In this document: positions 1-4,756 of the stretch, piece by piece
How positions within the stretch are numbered: position 1 is the stretch's first letter
Layout: the number at the start of each line of letters is the position of its first letter
Source of the DNA: Pseudomonadota bacterium
GTDB taxonomy: Bacteria > Pseudomonadota > Gammaproteobacteria > Burkholderiales > Burkholderiaceae_D
Length of the DNA stretch: 9,935 nt
Assembly (NCBI GenBank): GCA_023409175.1
Contig: JAEYIG010000204.1
Location: 1-9,935, forward strand
Direction of reading: 5' to 3'
The notes under the pieces: model-generated
Told to the model about the DNA's origin: nothing
What the model saw: the letters and a program-made list of their open reading frames with translations, nothing else
Database searches by the model: none
Position numbers and translations under genes: made by a program

Positions 1-443
1 ACACCGTCGACACGCATCAGCTGGGTATGGCCTCCGGACACAAGAAGTGCCACAAAAGGGAAAACAGGCGGTTTTGAGGCCAGCAGGGGCGACAGCAAAT
101 GACCCTCAAGATGATGCACACCGATCAAAGGCTTGTTAAGGGCCAGCCCGAGACTTGACGCTACCGAACTGCCGACCAGAAGCGCCCCCGCAAGGCCAGG
201 GCCTTTCGTGTAAGCGATCGCATCCACATCCGGCGGAGTCAAGCGTGCCTTTTCGAAAGCCTGTTCCAGAAGCGGGACAATACGACGAATATGGTCACGC
301 GATGCCAGTTCAGGCACCACCCCGCCATATTCGGCATGCAATGCGATTTGTGAATAAAGTGCATGTGACAACAGCCCTTTATCAGTGTCGTAAAGTGCGA
401 TTCCGGTTTCGTCACAGGACGATTCAATGCCCAAAACAATCAT
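1..443 (-). CDS. tsaD: tRNA N6-adenosine threonylcarbamoyltransferase TsaD (3' part outside window)
   Basis: TsaD, with TsaB and TsaE, transfers the threonylcarbamoyl group made by TsaC from its AMP adduct to A37 of tRNAs that read ANN codons. It acts in the cytoplasm. The visible 147 residues begin [14 protein letters not shown], the family's N-terminal signature. They include the [11 protein letters not shown] segment (about 81-91), the metal-binding His pair H111 and H115 in HHLEGH, and the SGGHT nucleotide-site motif (136-140). Full-length family members are about 340 residues, so the rest lies left of the window. The ATG at 443 is the only sensible start because the conserved [13 protein letters not shown] begins there. 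The 20 bases before it are AT-rich with no Shine-Dalgarno-like sequence, which is odd for a housekeeping gene. The gene is divergent from tRNA-Lys. Identification is secure. Confidence 0.97.
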   Translation of the reverse strand, partial: MIVLGIESSCDETGIALYDTDKGLLSHALYSQIALHAEYGGVVPELASRDHIRRIVPLLEQAFEKARLTPPDVDAIAYTKGPGLAGALLVGSSVASSLGLALNKPLIGVHHLEGHLLSPLLASKPPVFPFVALLVSGGHTQLMRVDG

Positions 444-488
444 GAGAAAAAAATTGTGAAAATTTGAATACATTATTCTACCAAGTTC

Positions 489-518
489 TTGACAGTAAGA
501 TCTATCGATCTCTATAAT
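489..518 (+). promoter_or_regulatory. Sigma-70 promoter of tRNA-Lys
   Basis: A perfect -35 hexamer TTGACA (489-494) and a perfect -10 hexamer TATAAT (513-518) are separated by 18 nt. They lie 11 nt before the first base of the mature tRNA, so transcription would start at about 525 with a very short leader. The spacer holds an inverted repeat, AGATC (498-502) and GATCT (507-511), around TATC. Perfect hexamers fit a strong stable-RNA promoter. The start site is inferred. Confidence 0.88.
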
Positions 519-529
519 GCATGTCTTTC

Positions 530-605
530 GGGTCGTTAGCTCAGTTGGTAGAGCAGCGGACTTTTAATCCGTTGGTCGCGTGTTCGAGTCACGCACGGCC
601 TACCA
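530..605 (+). tRNA. tRNA-Lys, anticodon TTT
   Basis: The 76-nt gene folds as a standard cloverleaf. The acceptor arm is 530-536 paired with 595-601, including two G·U pairs. The D-arm carries AGCTCAGTTGGTAGAGC. The anticodon stem CGGA/TCCG closes the loop CTTTTAA, with anticodon TTT at 563-565. The T-arm carries GTTCGAGTC. Discriminator A602 is followed by an encoded CCA (603-605). The tRNA reads AAA and AAG lysine codons. A566, at position 37, is the expected site of t6A, the modification completed by the product of the neighbouring divergent tsaD. It is a single tRNA unit with its own promoter and terminator. Confidence 0.98.
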
Positions 606-614
606 GAAATACTG

Positions 615-648
615 AAAAGGGTTACGTTTTTGACGTAACCCTTTTTTT
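615..648 (+). terminator. Rho-independent terminator of tRNA-Lys
   Basis: A 13-bp perfect stem pairs 615-627 (AAAAGGGTTACGT) with 633-645, leaving a 5-nt loop. The T-run covers 642-648. It starts 10 nt after the tRNA CCA end. A-rich and T-rich flanks on both sides could let it work in both directions, but only the plus-strand use is needed here. Confidence 0.95.
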
Positions 649-935
649 GTCCAGCCGGTTCATCATGAAAACTCACGGATGACCCATCAAAGAACATTCC
701 GCCCTTTTACAAAGTCTAGGCGGCTCAACAGTAGCCGGCATATTCGTCGATACATGACTTGAATCATACGGCAGGACTTGCGACGCCCATGCGGTTTTGG
801 ATACAGTATGGTGATTGACAACTCGCCTGCCATTTGCATATGAATGATCCAGCAAAAAGACCGCTTTCGGGAAAGAGCCTGCATTTGCGTTCATGGGCAG
901 GTGTTGCCTTGCCTGCCGATGAACTTCGCAAAAAC
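649..935. other. Intergenic region without a convincing gene
   Basis: I see no credible coding region between the tRNA terminator and the ATG at 936. The open frames here lack ribosome sites and recognisable protein sequence. The frame of the downstream gene is open back to a TTG at 834 and an ATG at 840, but the 840 codon falls inside a possible -10 box. A candidate promoter (815-844) is listed separately. No copy of the tRNA 3' end is present, so nothing here marks an integration junction. Confidence 0.6.
815..844 (+). promoter_or_regulatory. Candidate sigma-70 promoter of the downstream gene
   Basis: A perfect TTGACA (815-820) is followed after 18 nt by TATGAA (839-844), which matches the -10 consensus at four of six positions. 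If used, transcription would begin near 850. That would make the in-frame ATG at 840 untranslatable and favour the ATG at 936. This is inference from hexamers only. Confidence 0.45.
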
Positions 936-1796
936 ATGGATTTCGGTGAACAGATAAACCGTATCCTTTCGATTTCCCGGATTGTCCTTTTCTGTCGCCG
1001 TCCTCGCTTTTCCTTCGATCCGGCGACTTTTTCCGTCGAAGGAAACAGGCTATCCGGTCATCTGCTTTGCCGTGTTGACGGCAATATGAAGTCAATCCCT
1101 TTTTCCTTCGAGTTTCCCTTAAGGGACGGCGAGGCATCACTGATTCTTGCCGGTTTGCCTCACACAGAAATCCACATCGTCAACGAAAAAGGCGAACCGG
1201 TCCGCATGTTGTCTGCGCATGGCCTTTCCCAGCATCCTGAAATCCTGAAACGTGAGCCATGGATAAATGACCTTGAAGTACTGTATGTCGGAAACGTTTA
1301 CGGGACCGGGACGCTTTCCGCTTTCCAGCGACTCGAAAGTGATCCGGCCCTGCAGGAATTGCTGGCCCGGATACGTACGGCGTTGCCGGACGACGATATC
1401 ATTGTTTATGCGTTCGAATATCTTCCGTATGAGCTGGTCCCCATGTTCGGTGCATTGAAACCGCAAGCAGCCGAAACGCAGGAATCACGTTTCACGTCTA
1501 CACAAGACAATCCCTTAAACGAGTTCCAGAAAACCTGCATGGAACAGGCAGCCCTGATCGAGTATTTCCAGCCAGAGTGGAACACACCAGACAAACGGGT
1601 GAACAAACCCGAAGCGGACAAGGTTTTCCAAAACTGCGAAAAACTGGATTTTTCCGGCGTCGTGATTGAGATCTCAACCGTACGAAGCCATTTCCAGTTA
1701 TATTCCAAAACCGTTCCTCCCATGTTTCACCATATGAACATACTGGATCTTTCCGAGCCGGAAAAACGGAGTGCCTTTTTTGACATTGGACTTTAA
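936..1796 (+). CDS. Hypothetical protein with GIY-YIG-like C-terminal motifs
   Basis: The product (286 residues from the ATG at 936) is not one I can name. It has no signal peptide and no membrane span. The N-terminal half (about 1-105) is a charged and hydrophobic mix without known motifs. From about 113 the order of motifs resembles the GIY-YIG fold: LYVG (116-119), an Arg in SAFQRL (R132), LQELLARI (139-146), then EQAALIEYFQPEWN with E203 and N216 at the places of the family's catalytic Glu and trailing Asn. The first GIY strand is not visible, so nuclease activity is doubtful. The start is uncertain. The frame opens at TTG 834 and ATG 840, neither start has a Shine-Dalgarno sequence, and 840 overlaps a possible -10 box. 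The gene stands alone between tRNA-Lys and a convergent permease gene. Coding status is fairly sure; the fold call is tentative. Confidence 0.72.
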   Translation: MDFGEQINRILSISRIVLFCRRPRFSFDPATFSVEGNRLSGHLLCRVDGNMKSIPFSFEFPLRDGEASLILAGLPHTEIHIVNEKGEPVRMLSAHGLSQHPEILKREPWINDLEVLYVGNVYGTGTLSAFQRLESDPALQELLARIRTALPDDDIIVYAFEYLPYELVPMFGALKPQAAETQESRFTSTQDNPLNEFQKTCMEQAALIEYFQPEWNTPDKRVNKPEADKVFQNCEKLDFSGVVIEISTVRSHFQLYSKTVPPMFHHMNILDLSEPEKRSAFFDIGL

Positions 1797-1818
1797 GGCA
1801 CAGGCCAGACTCCCAAAA

Positions 1819-1836
1819 GCCGGATCGGAATCCGGC
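1819..1836 (-). terminator. Hairpin terminator between convergent genes
   Basis: GCCGGAT (1819-1825) pairs perfectly with ATCCGGC (1830-1836) around a 4-nt loop. On the minus strand the stem is followed directly by TTTT, so it should end the permease transcript about 55 nt after its stop codon. On the plus strand the T-run (TTTTT) comes about 11 nt after the stem, so use by the convergent gene is less certain. Confidence 0.7.
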
Positions 1837-1891
1837 AATTGAGAGCATTTTTCCTGCATGTTTTATCGCGTCACGATTTTGTAGTGTCCGG

Positions 1892-2839
1892 TCAGCCGGT
1901 TATCCATATGAATCCGCCCATGGTAACCACGGAAAGAATCGTGCTCCAGAACAGTGTGGAGGCCATTTCCTGTTCTGCCGTCTTGTATTCGACAGCAAAA
2001 ATGACCGCAATAGACGCTGTCGGAATGGCCAGTGTGACCGAGACAAGGCCGTTGTCGACGGCAGGCAATCCCAACAGGAACATGGCACACAGAATTATCC
2101 CGGGCAAAAGGATATTCTTCGAAAACACGTTGACAATGACTTCTTTCGAGATACTCACTTTTTGCGCGTATAAAACGGCACCGACGGCAAACAGGGCTAC
2201 CCCGCCGGTCGATTGCCCCAGCAGCATGAAAGAACCTTTTAACGACTTGGGCATATCCAGCCCGAAAAGCAAAAGGACAAACGCCAGAACCGGCGCCCAG
2301 ACGACTGGTTGAAGCACGGCATTTTTGACACTTCCCAAAGCTATTTCAAATGGCGTTTTTTTCGGGCCGTTACCGCTGTCATTGCCCGCTCCGACCAGAA
2401 AAACAAGTGCAAGAGGTACCTGAATCAGGTTCATCAGAATACTGCCGGCTGCAATGGCCAAATCCGCCTCGATTGGAAAAAGCACGCCCAGAACCGGTGT
2501 GCCAACGAATGGGACGGCAGGCCCGGCAATCGCAATCGCTCTTAATGCTGCCACTTTCGAATTCGACTTGAAGATAAAGCGGGAAATGAGAAATACCAGT
2601 ATGAAACCGCCAATCATGCCTATGGAAATCCATAAGAAAACATCCAGGCTTCTGGTGATTTCCGAAAGGGGTGTACTCAATATCCCGGTAAACAAGAGCA
2701 GAGGCAATGCATAGAGCATCACCATGCGGTTCAGCACGGATGCCTGATCCTGGCTGAAGTCATGTCTCAAACCGGCAAAATAACCCAGCAGGAGCGTAAC
2801 GACAATCGGCAGGAGTGCTGTAATAATGGTTTCAAGCAT
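1892..2839 (-). CDS. AEC-family permease, YfdV-like
   Basis: This is an inner-membrane carrier of the auxin efflux carrier (AEC) family, whose bacterial members include the malonate carrier MdcF and E. coli YfdV. I count about ten hydrophobic segments in 315 residues (roughly 5-22, 38-55, 68-90, 101-121, 125-150, 178-195, 205-226, 240-258, 264-284, 293-313), the usual length and count. Family-like stretches are LLPIVVTLLLGYFAG near the N-terminus, QPVVWAPVLAF (177-187) and STGGVALFAVG (210-220). The start was chosen at 2839. AAGGAG (2847-2852) is 7 nt from that ATG but only 1 nt from the ATG at 2845, and starting at MLETI aligns with the YfdV N-terminus as I recall it. It follows the decarboxylase gene by about 80 nt on the same strand, so it probably imports that enzyme's 2-oxo acid or exports a product. 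Substrate and direction cannot be read from sequence. Confidence 0.9.
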   Translation of the reverse strand: MLETIITALLPIVVTLLLGYFAGLRHDFSQDQASVLNRMVMLYALPLLLFTGILSTPLSEITRSLDVFLWISIGMIGGFILVFLISRFIFKSNSKVAALRAIAIAGPAVPFVGTPVLGVLFPIEADLAIAAGSILMNLIQVPLALVFLVGAGNDSGNGPKKTPFEIALGSVKNAVLQPVVWAPVLAFVLLLFGLDMPKSLKGSFMLLGQSTGGVALFAVGAVLYAQKVSISKEVIVNVFSKNILLPGIILCAMFLLGLPAVDNGLVSVTLAIPTASIAVIFAVEYKTAEQEMASTLFWSTILSVVTMGGFIWITG

Positions 2840-2846
2840 AGCCATT

Positions 2847-2852
2847 CTCCTT
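2847..2852 (-). promoter_or_regulatory. Ribosome binding site deciding the permease start
   Basis: AAGGAG on the minus strand. Spacing is 7 nt to the ATG at 2839 and only 1 nt to the ATG at 2845, so the shorter product starting MLETI is preferred. Confidence 0.75.
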
Positions 2853-2865
2853 GAACTTTAAACGG

Positions 2866-2903
2866 GCAGGATTAACGTGACTGTGAAAACACGTCAATCC
2901 TGC
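2866..2903 (-). repeat. Inverted repeat (RNA hairpin) between decarboxylase and permease genes
   Basis: The arms 2866-2879 and 2890-2903 are complementary over 14 positions around a 10-nt loop. The one DNA mismatch (2874 against 2895) becomes a U·G pair in minus-strand RNA, so the transcript can form an unbroken 14-bp stem. No T-run follows it (the next bases are CCGTTTAAAG), so it is not a standard terminator. It lies 22 nt after the decarboxylase stop and 13 nt before the permease ribosome site. It may stabilise the upstream message, attenuate the permease, or, as DNA, bind a regulator. Confidence 0.75.
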
Positions 2904-2925
2904 TGCCATCACGGATTCACCTGAT

Positions 2926-4560
2926 TTAAAGCAGTGGAGGCACCGTCGCAATGACGGGCACTTCCATCACGGTCGGGACATTACGGGAGAAAGCTTCGGA
3001 ACAGATCTTGCGTACATCTTCCGGTGTTTCGGCGCGGGAAGCGGCACAACCGTACCCTTTGGCAAGGGAAACGATATCCAGCCCCGGCAAATCCAGTCCG
3101 GGTACTCCAGGAGAGTTTTCCAGTTCGGCAAAAGACTTCAGAATGGCATATTCGCCATTTCGTGCGACGACAAAAAGGATCGGCAACTTGTGCTGTACGG
3201 CCGTCCACAATCCCTGAATGGAATACTGGAGGGAACCGTCACCAATGACGACGACAACAGGCCTGTTGCGGCCGGTATCGCGTTCAGCCATCGCAATCCC
3301 GATACTGGCAGGCAGATTCCATCCAAGGCTTCCACTGGCAAAGGTATAAAAGGAATCCGGTTTGTCGATAGGCCACGCCGCATGCAGCTCGCCCAGATTG
3401 GAAGGCGATTCTTCAACCAGAATCGTGTTCTCCGGCGTTGAAGACCGCAGGGTCTTGAACAAATCTGCAGAAGACATCGGGCCATCGGATTTTTTCGCTG
3501 GTTCGGACGCAGCCGGATAGGCGGCCATGCGATGTTCCTGTTTCTGCACTGATGCAGAGGATGAGGCACGTGGCTTAACCAGGGCAAGCAATTCTTCCAG
3601 TGCCAGAACCGGGTCGCACAAAAGGCTGTCCCCGACGGGAGCACGGCCCGCTTCGGAAGGATCATCCGTGATATGGAGGAGGCGTAAACCATCCGGAATG
3701 TATTGGCCCGCGACATACGGATAGTAACGGAATACCGGCGCACCGATAACGATAGCCACATCATGGCCTTCCAGCTTTTTCGAAAGGGGCGCAATCGCAA
3801 AAGGCAAACCACCGGCATAAAGGGGATGTGTTTCCGGGAAAGGTGTCCGTTCCGAAGCGGGCGCAGCCCATACTTTGACATTCATTTTTTCGGCCAGCCT
3901 GATACCTGTATCCCAGCCTTCACCACGAGCAATGCCGGAACCATAAATCAGGGCCGGATTTTTTGCAGATGACAAAGCATCCGCAAAAGCCGCGATCTCG
4001 ACCGGATCCGGGCCGATCCTTTTGGCTACCGAACGGACAACAGCCGGACCAGTTGCCGGCTTGTCGCAATCGTCCAGCGGAATCGACAGGAACACGGGGC
4101 CTGCCGGTGGCTGGAGCGCCATGGCATATGCCCTCATGAATGCGGCTGGCAGGTCTTCTGCCCGGACAGGCTGGTAACTCCATTTCACCCATGGTCTTGG
4201 CAAAATGGTCGGCTCGACGTTCATCAGCCAGGGTTCCATCAGGAGCATCTCTCGCGTCTGGTTACCTGCCGTAATGATCAAAGGCGTCTTGTTCATGGCG
4301 GCCGTCATGATGTTGCTCATGGAATTGGACAGGCCGGCAGACGTATGGACATTTACCATCGCCGGTTTTCGCATGGCCTGTGAAAAACCGTCAGCCGCGC
4401 CGACGGCAGAAGACTCGTGAAGCGTCTGGATATATCGGAAATCTTCAGGAAAGTCCTTCAGGAAGGTTTCTTCCGTCGAACCGGGGTTTCCGAAAATGGT
4501 TGTCAGCTCCAACTCTCGCAATAGATCGAAAGTTACTTCACGAATCGTCCTGGATGCCAT
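2926..4560 (-). CDS. mdlC: Benzoylformate decarboxylase-like ThDP enzyme
   Basis: This is a cytoplasmic thiamine-diphosphate enzyme of the 2-oxo acid decarboxylase group. Its sequence follows Pseudomonas putida benzoylformate decarboxylase (BFDC) along the whole length (544 residues against 528). Shared stretches include FGNPGS, FLKDFPEDFRYI, LPRPWVKWSY, LEGHDVAIVIGAPVFRY and the cofactor motif GDGS (440-443) with N468. By eye alignment, S28, E49 and H72 match BFDC S26, E47 and H70. BFDC H281 is replaced by Y280 (FRYYPY instead of FRYHQY). The pocket positions T377 and A460 become P386 and I473. ThDP binding therefore looks intact, while substrate and catalytic detail probably differ from benzoylformate. 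The start at 4560 has AAGGAG (4566-4571) 5 nt upstream. A permease gene follows on the same strand. Alternatives are another aromatic or aliphatic 2-oxo acid decarboxylase; the oxalyl-CoA and acetolactate enzyme families fit less well. Confidence 0.9.
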   Translation of the reverse strand: MASRTIREVTFDLLRELELTTIFGNPGSTEETFLKDFPEDFRYIQTLHESSAVGAADGFSQAMRKPAMVNVHTSAGLSNSMSNIMTAAMNKTPLIITAGNQTREMLLMEPWLMNVEPTILPRPWVKWSYQPVRAEDLPAAFMRAYAMALQPPAGPVFLSIPLDDCDKPATGPAVVRSVAKRIGPDPVEIAAFADALSSAKNPALIYGSGIARGEGWDTGIRLAEKMNVKVWAAPASERTPFPETHPLYAGGLPFAIAPLSKKLEGHDVAIVIGAPVFRYYPYVAGQYIPDGLRLLHITDDPSEAGRAPVGDSLLCDPVLALEELLALVKPRASSSASVQKQEHRMAAYPAASEPAKKSDGPMSSADLFKTLRSSTPENTILVEESPSNLGELHAAWPIDKPDSFYTFASGSLGWNLPASIGIAMAERDTGRNRPVVVVIGDGSLQYSIQGLWTAVQHKLPILFVVARNGEYAILKSFAELENSPGVPGLDLPGLDIVSLAKGYGCAASRAETPEDVRKICSEAFSRNVPTVMEVPVIATVPPLL

Positions 4561-4592
4561 CTCGTCTCCTTGAATGTGAATGGATAAAATAA

Positions 4593-4622
4593 AAGTCTAT
4601 TTAATCTGTCTGGAGGAGACTT
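4593..4622. promoter_or_regulatory. Inverted repeats upstream of the decarboxylase gene
   Basis: AAGTCT (4593-4598) and AGACTT (4617-4622) form an inverted repeat. Inside it, GTCT (4608-4611) and AGAC (4617-4620) form a second one around GGAGG. They lie 33-62 nt before the decarboxylase ATG, where an operator could sit. I see no convincing -35/-10 pair here, so the promoter itself is not called. The arms are short and could be chance. Confidence 0.25.
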
Positions 4623-4706
4623 TGAGATATTCGTGCAAGCAGCCTTTATCAGTTAAGGAATCCGTGAAAGATTGTTCCAGGTAAATGGCATCTGACAGAA
4701 ATAATA

Positions 4707-4734
4707 AAAAAGCTCCTTTCGCAAGGAGCTTTTT
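4707..4734 (-). terminator. Bidirectional intrinsic terminator after the c-di-GMP gene
   Basis: A perfect 12-bp stem pairs 4707-4718 (AAAAAGCTCCTT) with 4723-4734 around the loop TCGC. Read on the minus strand, the stem ends in a run of six T then ATTATT. It lies 22 nt after the stop codon of the large gene. On the plus strand it also ends in five T. It separates the large gene from the decarboxylase-permease unit. Confidence 0.93.
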
Positions 4735-4756
4735 CAAAAACCTTTATTTACGGAAT

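Noticed and set aside
155..445. Plus-strand open frame over the left end
   Set aside because: It lies antisense to tsaD, whose conserved residues are clear on the minus strand. The plus-strand product has no recognisable sequence.
530..935. tRNA-Lys 3' end as an integration site for a mobile element
   Set aside because: No repeat of the tRNA 3' end, integrase or other mobility gene is seen in the window, and the tRNA has its own native terminator.
673..1140. Minus-strand open frame of 155 codons upstream of and into the orphan gene
   Set aside because: Its product is Arg-rich with low-complexity features typical of antisense frames, it lacks a ribosome site, and it overlaps the better-supported plus-strand gene.
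2866..2903. Reading the intergenic inverted repeat as a rho-independent terminator
   Set aside because: No T-run follows the stem on either strand, so only a hairpin or operator is called.
3138..3881. Minus-strand frame of 247 codons inside the decarboxylase gene
   Set aside because: It is an out-of-frame shadow of the decarboxylase, with an Arg/Pro/Ser-rich translation and no family resemblance.
2926..4560. Oxalyl-CoA decarboxylase or acetolactate synthase
   Set aside because: The N-terminal FGNPGS...FLKDFPEDFRYI, LPRPWVKWSY and APVFRY segments follow benzoylformate decarboxylase much more closely, and no CoA- or FAD-binding features of those families are evident.
4561..4706. A specific sigma-70 promoter for the decarboxylase
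   Set aside because: Candidate hexamers (for example TTGCAC, or TTAAAT as -10) do not pair at acceptable spacing, so no promoter was assigned.
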